Below are positions 35,103 to 43,396 of a stretch of 64,000 nt of DNA, in pieces. Below the pieces are notes generated by a model that did not search any database, was not told the origin of the DNA, and was given only the letters and a program-made list of their open reading frames with translations. Source of the stretch: Curtobacterium guangdongense (lineage in GTDB: Bacteria > Actinomycetota > Actinomycetes > Actinomycetales > Microbacteriaceae). Where the stretch lies: NCBI RefSeq assembly GCF_049341845.1, contig NZ_JBMPIT010000003.1:124001-188000 (forward strand), given 5' to 3'. Every line of letters starts with the position of its first letter. The stretch's first letter is position 1. A program made the translations under genes and the position numbers.

Positions 35103-37168
35103 CCACCACCTCGCTCATCCGCGCGGAACTCGCGCGACTCACCGCGACCCCGCTCGCACGGCTCGCGTTCATCGCGCTCATGGTCGTGCCGCTGCTCTAC
35201 GGCGGCGCATACCTGTGGGCGAACCGCGACCCCTACGCCAAGCTCGACCAGGTCCCGGCCGCGATCGTCAACCAGGACGCCGGTGCCACGCTCGACGGTG
35301 ACACCGTGAACTACGGCAAGGACGTCACCAAGCGCGCCATCGACGGCGGCGACTTCAAGTGGTCGAAGACGTCTGCGGCCGACGCCCGGTCCGGCGTCCG
35401 GAACGGCACCTACGACTTCGTCGTGACGATCCCGCACGACTTCTCGGAGTCCCTGGTGTCGGCGCAGTCGAACGACCCGAAGCGTGCCGAGCTCGTGATG
35501 ACGACGGCGGACACGAACTCGTACCTCGCCTCGACGATCGCGGAGCAGGCGGGCAAGACCATGCGCACGGCCGTGGCCGAGCAGGTCGGCAAGAAGGCCG
35601 CGAAGACGCTGCTCGTCGGGCTCGCCGACGTGCGCGACAGCCTCGGGGACGCGGTCGACGGCGCCGGGCAGCTCGCCTCCGGTGCGACCACGGCGAGCTC
35701 CGGCGCTGATCAGCTCGCTTCGGGCACGTCGCAACTGAAGGACGGTGCGTCACAGCTCGCATCGGGCACCGCCTCGCTCCCCGCCCAGACGGCGAAGCTG
35801 AACGACGGGGCGCAGCAGGTCGCGTCGGGTGCCGGATCCTTGTCATCGGGGCTGCAGTCCGCGAAGGACCAGACCGCCGCCCTGCCGTCACAGACCGCGG
35901 CACTCGCCGACGGTGCCGCGAAGGTCGCCGCCGGCAACAAGACGCTGGCGGACGCCACCGACCCGGCGCTCGCGTTCCTCGACGACGTGTCCGCGCAGAA
36001 GGTCGTCGACGCGATCGCAGCACGTGCCGCCGAGCAGGGTGTGACGATCACGCCGGAGGTGCAGGCGGTCCTGGAGGCAGGTGTCCAGCAGCAGCTCGAC
36101 GACCCGAAGGTGCAGGCCGACCTCGCGACCGCGAAGACCCAGCTCCAGCAGGTCGACCAGCTGCGGGACGGCTCGCAGCAGGTGTCCGACGGCGCGTCGC
36201 AGCTCGCTGCCGCGGCACCCACCCTGAGCTCCGGGATCGCGACCGCCGCGTCCGGTGCGTCGACGTTGTCGGGCGGGGCGTCGCAGGTCGCTTCCGGGAC
36301 CTCGGCACTGGCCGCCGCTGCGCCGACGCTGTCGAACGGCGCAGCGACCCTGGCGTCCGGCACCGCGACCGCGGACGACGGCGCGCAGTCCCTGGCGACG
36401 GGGCTGCACTCGCTGCGGGACGGCGCATCGACGCTGGCGTCCCAGCTCGACGAGGGCCGGACGAAGATCCCGGCGTCGAACGCGTCCGAGCGTGAGTCGC
36501 AGGCGTCGGTCATCTCCGACCCGGTGAAGGTCGGCGACGACAACGTGGCGGCGGCGGACAACTACGGTGCCGGACTGGCCCCGTTCTTCATCTCGCTGGC
36601 GGCGTGGATCGGCATGTACGCGCTGTTCCTCATCCTCAAGCCGATCTCCAAGCGGGCGATCACGGCGGTGCGGAAGCCGCTGCAGATCGTCCTCGGCGGG
36701 TGGCTCACGCCCGTGGTGCTCGGGGTCGTGCAGATGGTGGCGCTGTTCTTCATCGTGCGGTTCGCGCTCGACCTGAACGTGGTGCACGCCGGGGCGACGA
36801 TCGGGGTGATGGTGCTGGCGTCGGCGACGTTCGCCGCGATCCTGATGGCACTCAACGTGCTGCTCGGGTCCGTCGGGCAGTTCCTCGGGCTGGTGCTCAT
36901 GCTCGTGCAGCTCGTCACAGCGGGCGGCACGTTCCCCTGGCAGACGCTCCCCGGGCCGTTGGCGGCGCTCCACTTCGCGCTGCCGATGACGTACTCGGTC
37001 GACGCACTCCGGCAGACGATGTACGGCGGGTCGATGGGTGCGGCGTGGTCGGACGCGGGGACGCTGGCGTGCTGGCTCGTCGGTGCGCTGCTCGTCACCT
37101 TCGTGGTCGCTGCCCGCCAGGGACGATCCCGGACGCTGCGCGACCTGCGCCCGAGCCTGATCGGGTAG
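35099..37168 (+). CDS. YhgE/Pip domain membrane protein
   Basis: 689 residues from a GTG overlapping the preceding stop (GTGA). One N-terminal membrane helix (~20-40), the Pip-type N-terminal ectodomain (VPAAIVNQDAGATLDG, VTIPHDFSESL), a long region of GAxxLASGxxxL and DGAxxL repeats (~185-475), and about six C-terminal helices (~490-680). Homologues include phage infection protein (Lactococcus), YhgE and the related EsaA of type VII secretion. The C-terminal part resembles ABC-2 permeases, which fits its pairing with an ABC-like protein. Regulated by the TetR of the same operon, by inference. Confidence 0.9.
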   Translation: MTTTSLIRAELARLTATPLARLAFIALMVVPLLYGGAYLWANRDPYAKLDQVPAAIVNQDAGATLDGDTVNYGKDVTKRAIDGGDFKWSKTSAADARSGVRNGTYDFVVTIPHDFSESLVSAQSNDPKRAELVMTTADTNSYLASTIAEQAGKTMRTAVAEQVGKKAAKTLLVGLADVRDSLGDAVDGAGQLASGATTASSGADQLASGTSQLKDGASQLASGTASLPAQTAKLNDGAQQVASGAGSLSSGLQSAKDQTAALPSQTAALADGAAKVAAGNKTLADATDPALAFLDDVSAQKVVDAIAARAAEQGVTITPEVQAVLEAGVQQQLDDPKVQADLATAKTQLQQVDQLRDGSQQVSDGASQLAAAAPTLSSGIATAASGASTLSGGASQVASGTSALAAAAPTLSNGAATLASGTATADDGAQSLATGLHSLRDGASTLASQLDEGRTKIPASNASERESQASVISDPVKVGDDNVAAADNYGAGLAPFFISLAAWIGMYALFLILKPISKRAITAVRKPLQIVLGGWLTPVVLGVVQMVALFFIVRFALDLNVVHAGATIGVMVLASATFAAILMALNVLLGSVGQFLGLVLMLVQLVTAGGTFPWQTLPGPLAALHFALPMTYSVDALRQTMYGGSMGAAWSDAGTLACWLVGALLVTFVVAARQGRSRTLRDLRPSLIG

Positions 37169-37227
37169 GGGGTGGGGGCCGGGGTCGCCCGGCCCCGCCG
37201 CGCTCCCGTGGCGCGCCCGAGCGAGCA

Positions 37228-37286
37228 TCGAGGGAACAGAAAACGTCGGGTCGACAGGCGCTACCCGACGTTTTCTGTTCCCTCGA
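37228..37286. repeat. GGAA-type long palindrome, copy 3
   Basis: The 24-nt arm TCGAGGGAACAGAAAACGTC plus GGGT (37228-37251) pairs perfectly with 37263-37286; loop 11 nt. It separates the convergent YhgE and epimerase genes, consistent with a bidirectional terminator. Confidence 0.85.
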
Positions 37287-37328
37287 CGGCACGGCGGAGG
37301 GGGGCGCGGCGCGGGGCGCGGGAGCGGG

Positions 37329-38132
37329 TCAGGAGTGGGGGCGGCGGCCGAGCGGAGTGGTCGCCAGGGAACCGCCGAGCCACCGGGCGTCTTCGTCTGG
37401 GAGATCGTCGATCGCGTCTGCGTCGAGCACGGCGCCCGCGTCGTCGCGCGGGTGGAAGCCGATGGCCTCGCCCGCGCCGAGGTCTGCCGGAGATCCCGAG
37501 TTCCTCGACAGCGCCCAGACGACGTGGTGCCCGGGCTCGGTGAGGTCGACGGCCGCGAGGACGAGCCGGACGAGGTCATCGGGCGAGGTCCACATGAGCA
37601 GCGCCCGTCGCGACGAGGGCTGCTCTCCGAACGCACCGATCCGCGCGGAGACGATCGACATCCCGTACCGGTCGGCGAACAGACTGCCGAGGAGCTCCAT
37701 ACCGGCCTTCGTCACGCCGTAGAACGAATCCGGCCGTGGGACTCGGTCACCGGGCACGCTTGCGATGGGCACGTCCTCGGAGACCCGGCCGACGGCGTGG
37801 ATCGAGCTCGCCTGCACGACTCGCAGGACGCCGTTCGCCGCTGCCCGCTCGAGGACGTTCTTCGTGCCGGTGAGGTTCGCTGCGACCAGCGAGTCCCAGT
37901 CGGCCTCGGTGGGTATCCCGGCGAGGTGCACGACCGTGTCCACGCCGACGAGGGCGTTCTCGAGTGCGTCCTCGTCGTTGACCGACCCCGGTACGAACCG
38001 CTCCCCGTCGACGACCGCGTCGACGGGCACCCGTTCGTCGAGGAGCACGAGGTCGTGACCGGCAGCACGCAGGCGAGGACGGAGACTCGAACCGATCCTG
38101 CCTGCGGCCCCGGTGATGAGCAGCGTCGCCAT
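37329..38132 (-). CDS. NAD-dependent epimerase/dehydratase family protein (uronate dehydrogenase-like)
   Basis: 267 residues. The Rossmann motif LLITGAAGRIGSSL and the catalytic SSIHAVG and YGVTKAGMELL (YxxxK) identify an extended SDR enzyme. VVHLAGIPTEADWDSLVAANLTGT and the overall length resemble uronate dehydrogenases (NAD-dependent oxidation of hexuronates). The substrate cannot be fixed from sequence. The ATG lies 11 bp upstream of the DUF559 gene stop, so the two genes may be co-transcribed. Confidence 0.85.
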   Translation of the reverse strand: MATLLITGAAGRIGSSLRPRLRAAGHDLVLLDERVPVDAVVDGERFVPGSVNDEDALENALVGVDTVVHLAGIPTEADWDSLVAANLTGTKNVLERAAANGVLRVVQASSIHAVGRVSEDVPIASVPGDRVPRPDSFYGVTKAGMELLGSLFADRYGMSIVSARIGAFGEQPSSRRALLMWTSPDDLVRLVLAAVDLTEPGHHVVWALSRNSGSPADLGAGEAIGFHPRDDAGAVLDADAIDDLPDEDARWLGGSLATTPLGRRPHS

Positions 38133-38142
38133 GCACCGGACG

Positions 38143-39039
38143 CTACCCGCGCTTGCCCAGCAGTGCGGCGAGGTGCGCCAGGATCGCCGACCCGTGCACG
38201 GTCAGGTCGGACTTCGTCCAGCGCAGCACCGTCCAGCCCAACCGCTCGAGCTCCCGGTACCGGCGGATGTCCGCCGCCCACTGCCCTGGGTCGGTGCGGT
38301 GGTGGTCCCCCTCGTACTCGATCGCGATGCGCCGCTCCGGGTACGCCATGTCGACGCGCCCGACGAAGTACCCGCGTTCGTCGAAGACGTCGACCTGCAG
38401 GTCGGGCTCCGGAAGCCCGGCCCGGACGATGAGCAGGCGGCACCGGGTCTCTTGCGGTGAGCCGGGTCCGACCCGGATGAGCTCGAGCGCCGCACGGAGC
38501 CGTTGCGCGCCGCGACAGGACCCGTGCAGCGCGAGCACCCGTCGCAGTTCCGCTGCTGTCGTCGCGCACCGGGGTTCCGTGACGATCGCGTCGCCGAGGG
38601 CCACGAGGTCGTCCAGGCCGAGCAACGATCCGCACTCGACCCAGCAGGAAGCCGGAGTGCTGGACGGCATGCCCCACCGCTGCCGGACCTGTGCTCGTTC
38701 GGGAGTGGCGCGGTGCCCGACGACCCCGCTACGGCGCATCTGCCCCGCCGGTCGGATGCTGCTGATGTGGACGCGATCGTCGAGGCCGCGTGGAAGCGGG
38801 AGCTCCCACAACGTTGCGGCCGAGACGTGACTGACGAATTGTCCGTGAAGGAGCACGGGGCGGAACGCCCTGATGCGTTCGACACCCTGCGGCGGAGCAG
38901 CGCTGTGCCACCGGACGGAGCGGGTCGGACGTTCGAGGTCGAGTCGGCGGAGTCGTTCGCGCGACACCCCCGCACGGTCGGCGGCGTGCACGTCGAACGA
39001 CCGCGTACGGAGCGGTGGTGGAAGCGGTCGTGGGCGCAT
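38143..39039 (-). CDS. DUF559 domain protein (endonuclease-like fold, AbiEi-like N-terminus)
   Basis: ~298 residues from ATG 39039 (preceded by GGTGGCGGG; ATG 39072 is possible). The N-terminal half (SRERLRRLDLERPTRSVRWH, HVSAATLWELPLP) resembles the type IV toxin-antitoxin AbiEi-like fold; the C-terminal ~110 residues are a DUF559/Vsr-like domain with the motif VDMAYPERRIAIEYEGDHH and LGWTVLRWT. The Asp/Glu residues would fit metal binding in nucleases of the PD-(D/E)XK type. Such proteins are frequent in Microbacteriaceae; their role is unproven. Confidence 0.8.
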   Translation of the reverse strand: MRPRPLPPPLRTRSFDVHAADRAGVSRERLRRLDLERPTRSVRWHSAAPPQGVERIRAFRPVLLHGQFVSHVSAATLWELPLPRGLDDRVHISSIRPAGQMRRSGVVGHRATPERAQVRQRWGMPSSTPASCWVECGSLLGLDDLVALGDAIVTEPRCATTAAELRRVLALHGSCRGAQRLRAALELIRVGPGSPQETRCRLLIVRAGLPEPDLQVDVFDERGYFVGRVDMAYPERRIAIEYEGDHHRTDPGQWAADIRRYRELERLGWTVLRWTKSDLTVHGSAILAHLAALLGKRG

Positions 39040-39156
39040 CCCGCCACCGTTGCGCAGCTCCGGACGCACCATCCGCCGGAAGTGCGACTCCGTGGAGAAC
39101 CGGCGCCGAGCCTCCCGTGTGGAGAACTCGCCACCCACCCAGCGCACGCCTCCCTG

Positions 39157-39221
39157 GGATCGAGGGAACAGAAATCGTCGGGTGGTGGATGCCGACTCGA
39201 CGATTTCTGTTCCCTCGATCC
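39157..39221. repeat. GGAA-type long palindrome, copy 4, in a divergent promoter region
   Basis: GGATCGAGGGAACAGAAATC plus GTCG (39157-39180) pairs perfectly with 39198-39221; loop 17 nt. Relative to copy 1 the variable dinucleotide after CAGAA is AT, matched in the other arm. Unlike the other copies it lies between two divergent genes (DUF559 and LacI), so simple termination does not explain its position. Confidence 0.85.
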
Positions 39222-39304
39222 CGCCCTGGAGGAGACAGGAGGGAGCGACAGCGCGTCGGACACCGATACGATCGCAGGACGCAAGCCGGAGGTCGATGCT
39301 GACT

Positions 39305-40294
39305 ATGGGAGACGCGAAACCCGCGACCATCTACGACGTCGCTGCCCGGGCGGGGGTGTCGAAGTCGCTCGTCTCGCTCGTGCTGCAGCGCTCCCCTCGG
39401 GTGAGCGACGGACGACGAGCCGCCGTGCTCAAGGCCATCCAGGAGCTCGACTACCGTCCCTCCACCGCGGCCGTGTCGCTCGCGGGGACCCGCAGCCGCA
39501 CGATCGGCGTCGTGCTGGACGACTTCCGCAACCAGTGGTTCGTGGACCTGCTCACCGGCCTCCGCGAGTCGCTGCAGGACCAGGGGCACCGCCTCGTCGT
39601 GGCCGACCGGTTCCTCAACACCGGACTCGACGCCTCCCCGGTGGAGGGGTTCCTGTCCATGCGCGTCGAGGGCATCGTCATCGCCGGCGAACCGGACACC
39701 GACCTCGCGATCCCCGCATCGACCCCGCTCGTCATCGCCGGCGGCCGGGTCTCGATCCCGCGCGCCGACACCGTGGCGAACGACGACCGTGCCGGCGGAC
39801 GGATGGCCGCCGAACACCTCGTCGGCCTCGGGCACACCCGACTCGGGTTCGTCGGAGCCCGTTCGGCGGCCGCGACCGAACGCCTCGCGGGGTTCCGCGA
39901 CGGCGTCGGCGAGGCAGCCATCGTGCACGTGTCGACCCTGCCGGAGGAACTCACCGAGGACGCCGGCTTCCGTGCCGCCACCGCGCTCTTCGACGAGCAC
40001 CCCGACGTGACGGCGGTGTTCGGCGCGAACGACGTGATGGCGCTCGGCGCGATGTCGTCCCTCGCCGAGCGCGGACTCCGCGTTCCCGAGGACGTCTCCG
40101 TCATCGGCTACGACGACACCCCCGTCGCGGCGACGCGGTACGTGGGCCTGACGAGCATCGACGACCGCAGCGTCGAGATCGGCCGAGGCGCCGGCGAACG
40201 CCTGCTCGCCCGCATCGCCGACCCGTCGCTGGCCGCGACGGAACTGCTGGTGGAGCCCCGCCTGGTCGCCCGCCGCACCACCGCCGAGCGCTGA
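39305..40294 (+). CDS. LacI family transcriptional regulator
   Basis: 329 residues. ATIYDVAARAGVSKSLVSLVL is the DNA-binding helix-turn-helix, followed by the hinge RPSTAAVSLAGTRSRTIGVVL and a periplasmic-binding-type sensor domain ending ELLVEPRLVARRTT. The start is uncertain: ATG 39305 is given; ATG 39296 has GGAGG three bases upstream. No sugar-utilisation genes lie next to it, so its target is unknown. It converges on the LuxR gene. Confidence 0.93.
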   Translation: MGDAKPATIYDVAARAGVSKSLVSLVLQRSPRVSDGRRAAVLKAIQELDYRPSTAAVSLAGTRSRTIGVVLDDFRNQWFVDLLTGLRESLQDQGHRLVVADRFLNTGLDASPVEGFLSMRVEGIVIAGEPDTDLAIPASTPLVIAGGRVSIPRADTVANDDRAGGRMAAEHLVGLGHTRLGFVGARSAAATERLAGFRDGVGEAAIVHVSTLPEELTEDAGFRAATALFDEHPDVTAVFGANDVMALGAMSSLAERGLRVPEDVSVIGYDDTPVAATRYVGLTSIDDRSVEIGRGAGERLLARIADPSLAATELLVEPRLVARRTTAER

Positions 40295-40323
40295 CACGGC
40301 CCGTCCGCGGCCCGTCCACGGCC

Positions 40324-40383
40324 GTGAGATCGCACTCCGTGTCGGTATCGCCGCGGCGGTACCGACACGGAGTGCGATCTCAC
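40324..40383. repeat. long perfect palindrome between convergent LacI and LuxR genes
   Basis: The 24-nt arm GTGAGATCGCACTCCGTGTC plus GGTA (40324-40347) is perfectly complementary to 40360-40383; loop 12 nt. Size and position match the GGAA-type palindromes, but the arm sequence is different. Probably a bidirectional terminator. Confidence 0.8.
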
Positions 40384-40437
40384 CGAACGGGCGCGGCGCG
40401 GCGCGGCGCGACGCGGCGCGTCCACGCGGCGCGGGCG

Positions 40438-42927
40438 TCAGCGCCCGAGGAGGCCGAGGCCGTGCGCCTGCTCCACGGCCTCGCGGCGGCCGGAGACCCC
40501 GAGCTTCCGGTACACGCTCCTGACCTGGGTCTTCACGGTGTTCACCGACACGTGCAGCTCCGCCGCGACCTCCGGCAGGCTGAGCGGCTCCGCCAGCAAC
40601 CCGAGCACGACCGACTCCCGCCCCGACAGCGTCACGGCGATGTCCGGCCCCGGCATCACCGACGTGAGCCCGAGCAGCGGCTCCAGGTAGGCACGCCCAC
40701 GCGGGTCGTCCGAGGCCTCGACGAGCTGCAGGACGTCGTCCCGCGGCGGCGTCAGGAGCTCGCCGCGCATGCCGTGTCGTTCGAACAGGTCGAGCGCCTC
40801 GCGGAAGGACGCCACGGCACCGAGCACGTCCCCGGTCCGCCGGAGCGCGACGGCCCGGAAGAGGACGAGCACCGCGGACGTCCTGGCCTCGTACCCGGAC
40901 CGCACCGACACCGCGGTGACGACGCGCAGCGCCCGGTCCGGCTCGTCACGGGCGAGCGCGAGCCCGACGTGCTCTGCCGCCGTCCACGCCCGCACCGGCC
41001 CGAGCGCGTCGAGGGAGCGCTCCGCCTGCCGCAGCTGCCCCGCCGCGAGCTGCAGGCGGATCCGGGAGCGCGCGAGCAACCGTGCCGCGACCCCGGTCGC
41101 CGCGCTCCGGAGCCGGAAGCGCTGCACCTCGGCGTCGTGCACCGCGAGCTGGTCCGCCGGAGGCACCCGTCCGGAGATGGTCGTCGCGCGGGCGCGGAGG
41201 GCGAGCACGATCGGCCAGTGCTCGAACGCCCCGAAGAGTGGATCGATCCGCCGCAGCAGCCCGGTGACACGGTCCGGGTCGCCGTCCTCGAGCGCGACGA
41301 CGGCGCTCGCGAGGACCCCGGTGGGCACGTCGAGCGCGTCGCCGGACTCGAGCAGGCGTCGTGCGACGTCGACCTCGCCGGCGAGGGCGTGCACGAAGGC
41401 GGTGAGCCCGTCGACGGCGGCCTGCTGCAGCGGTCCGTCCGGTCCCGGTGCCGGCTCGATCCCGGCGAGCGTCGCCAGGGCACCCTCGGTGTCGCCGTCC
41501 ATCAGCGCGGTCGCGGCGACCTGCTGCAGGACGTACGGGAGGCGCGGTGCCAGTTCCGTGAGCCCGTCACCGTCGAGCACGGCGAGGGCCCGGCCCACGG
41601 TCGCCGCGGCACGGCGGGCGCCACGGTCGTCGCCGGCGATGCGTCGCGCCTGGGCGTCGACGGCCGCGAGGAACGGCAGTTCGTGGCCGGGGAGGTCGGA
41701 CATCCGCGCGGCGATCGCGGGCAGCACCGCGGCGTTCACGCGGGACGCTCGTGCGTGGTGCCGATCGGCGGCCGCCTCGGCGCGGGCGATCGCGGCGAGC
41801 ACCACCGGGTGGTCGGCTGCTCGGCGCGGCTGGATCGGATCGAGGATGCGGGCGATGGCCGGTGCGCCCGGTCCGGTGATGCGGGTCCAGTTCCGGACGA
41901 GGACGTCGGAGAGGACGTCGAGCTCGCCGAGCTGCACGGCGGCGTCGATCGCCGGGACGGTCGCCTCGTGCCGGAGTGACCACGCCACCGCCTGCTCGGC
42001 GCGGGCCCTGACCCCCTCGGGGTCACGACGGGCGGCGGAATGACGGAGTGCGACGGCGACCGCAGGGTGCCACGTGAACGCGTCGGTGTCGTCGGCGTCG
42101 CCCGTTCCAGCGACGCCCGGCCCGGCGACGCCGAGTCCGGCGACGGCAGCGGCTCGGTACGGCGCGACGAGGTCCCGCACACCGGTCAGGTGCCGGACGA
42201 GGTCGGCCGGGGCGTGCGCGGCGGTCGCGGCACGTTCGGCGAAGTCCTGGAGCCCCGCGTCGTCGAGCGTCGCCTCGACCCATTCCGCTGCGGCTCGGTC
42301 GGTCGCTCGGCGGAACCGGGCGGACACGTCGACGGGAGGACGGTCCTCGGCGGCGAGGAGCCCGCTCGCGGCGGCCAGCACCCCGGCGTTGCCCGCGGCG
42401 GACTCCGTCGCCCGTGCGACGACCTCGGGCGCCACGACCACGCCGACCGCACGGCCGACCAGGGTGGCGGTCTCCGCGGCGTCGAGGGCGAGGTCGCCCG
42501 GCCCGATCCGCACCGCCTCGGGGATCCCGTCGGGGACCGGCATCCTGCCCGCGAGCACCAGCGCACCGTGCGCGGCGAACCCGGCCACGGCGACGGAGCC
42601 GGCCGTGGTGAGCAGGTGGGCGTCGTCGACGAGGAGGGCGTGCCTCCCGTCCGGATCACCGGCGGCGGCGACCGCCACCGCGGACGTGACCGCGTCGTCA
42701 CCCGCGCTCGCCGAGACGACCACCACCGTGCGTCGTGTCCGGTCCGCCCAGTCCTCGACGAGCGTCGTGACGCCCGCTCGTGGCGTCCCCTCGACGACGA
42801 CCGGGCACCCGTCGTCGAGCGCCCGCTCGATGCGGTCGACCAGTCGCGGGCGGTGCACGACGAGCGCGCCGACACGACGGACCACCGGTCCGGTCGTGCC
42901 GACCTGCGTGCGCGGGAGCGGGGTCAC
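40438..42927 (-). CDS. LuxR family regulator with MalT-like architecture, degenerate P-loop
   Basis: 829 residues from a GTG 4 bp after the lipoprotein stop. The C-terminus is a GerE/LuxR helix-turn-helix: TLSGRESVVLGLLAEPLSLPEVAAELHVSVNTVKTQVRSVYRKLGV. The N-terminal ~250 residues follow the STAND/AAA layout: RPRLVDRIERALDDG, the P-loop position GTPRAGVTTLVEDW, and HALLVDDAHLL as Walker B. The Walker A lysine is replaced by Val. The middle is a long helical (TPR-like) region. It is the last gene of the operon with the DUF11 giant and could control it. Direct targets unknown. Confidence 0.9.
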   Translation of the reverse strand: MTPLPRTQVGTTGPVVRRVGALVVHRPRLVDRIERALDDGCPVVVEGTPRAGVTTLVEDWADRTRRTVVVVSASAGDDAVTSAVAVAAAGDPDGRHALLVDDAHLLTTAGSVAVAGFAAHGALVLAGRMPVPDGIPEAVRIGPGDLALDAAETATLVGRAVGVVVAPEVVARATESAAGNAGVLAAASGLLAAEDRPPVDVSARFRRATDRAAAEWVEATLDDAGLQDFAERAATAAHAPADLVRHLTGVRDLVAPYRAAAVAGLGVAGPGVAGTGDADDTDAFTWHPAVAVALRHSAARRDPEGVRARAEQAVAWSLRHEATVPAIDAAVQLGELDVLSDVLVRNWTRITGPGAPAIARILDPIQPRRAADHPVVLAAIARAEAAADRHHARASRVNAAVLPAIAARMSDLPGHELPFLAAVDAQARRIAGDDRGARRAAATVGRALAVLDGDGLTELAPRLPYVLQQVAATALMDGDTEGALATLAGIEPAPGPDGPLQQAAVDGLTAFVHALAGEVDVARRLLESGDALDVPTGVLASAVVALEDGDPDRVTGLLRRIDPLFGAFEHWPIVLALRARATTISGRVPPADQLAVHDAEVQRFRLRSAATGVAARLLARSRIRLQLAAGQLRQAERSLDALGPVRAWTAAEHVGLALARDEPDRALRVVTAVSVRSGYEARTSAVLVLFRAVALRRTGDVLGAVASFREALDLFERHGMRGELLTPPRDDVLQLVEASDDPRGRAYLEPLLGLTSVMPGPDIAVTLSGRESVVLGLLAEPLSLPEVAAELHVSVNTVKTQVRSVYRKLGVSGRREAVEQAHGLGLLGR

Positions 42928-42931
42928 TGCG

Positions 42932-43396
42932 TCAAGCGGCGAACCGCTCCACGCGGAGGACGCACGACAGGCCGCTCTCCGACGTGTCGATGGTGGTGTC
43001 CCAGTCCTTCGAGGCCTTGGCGTCCACGCCGTCGACGTCGACCTCCTTGACGGCACGGGTGTCCGACGCACCCTTCAGGAGCGAGACGTAGATGCGGTAG
43101 CTCTGCGCGCTGTCCTCGGGGTTCTCGGCCGTCCCCTTCACGGACCACGTCGACCCGTCGCGCTTGCACGAGGTGACCTGGACGTCCTTGACCGCGCCGA
43201 CGTAGTCGCCCTCACCGCCTGCCGGGGTCTGCACCTCGGTGATCGCCGGCTGCTCGGTGGCGGAGGCCGACGCCGACGCCGACGCTTTGCCGTCCGGGGC
43301 GTCACCGGAGCACCCGGCGAGGCCGAGCCCCAGTGCGGCGACCCCGGCGAGGGCGAGCAGTCGGACGGAGACGGAGCGCGTGGGGCGCAGGGTCAT
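42932..43396 (-). CDS. small secreted lipoprotein
   Basis: 154 residues. A basic n-region, hydrophobic stretch and the lipobox LAGCSG put the lipidated Cys near residue 29. After a Ser/Ala linker comes a ~100-residue domain (GAVKDVQVTSCKRDGSTW, ENPEDSAQSYRIYVSLL) with two cysteines (TSCKR and LSCVL), resembling FxLYD/DUF4352-type beta sandwiches. The ATG at 43396 overlaps the stop of the DUF11 giant gene (ATGA). A role in sensing or assisting the surface protein is inferred from position. Confidence 0.85.
   Translation of the reverse strand: MTLRPTRSVSVRLLALAGVAALGLGLAGCSGDAPDGKASASASASATEQPAITEVQTPAGGEGDYVGAVKDVQVTSCKRDGSTWSVKGTAENPEDSAQSYRIYVSLLKGASDTRAVKEVDVDGVDAKASKDWDTTIDTSESGLSCVLRVERFAA

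Noticed and set aside
33699..37168. Type VII secretion locus suggested by the EsaA-like YhgE protein
   Set aside because: No EccC-type ATPase or WXG100 protein is encoded nearby.
27460..39221. CRISPR-like repeats
   Set aside because: The copies are kilobases apart, lie between genes and have no regular spacers; no cas genes are present.
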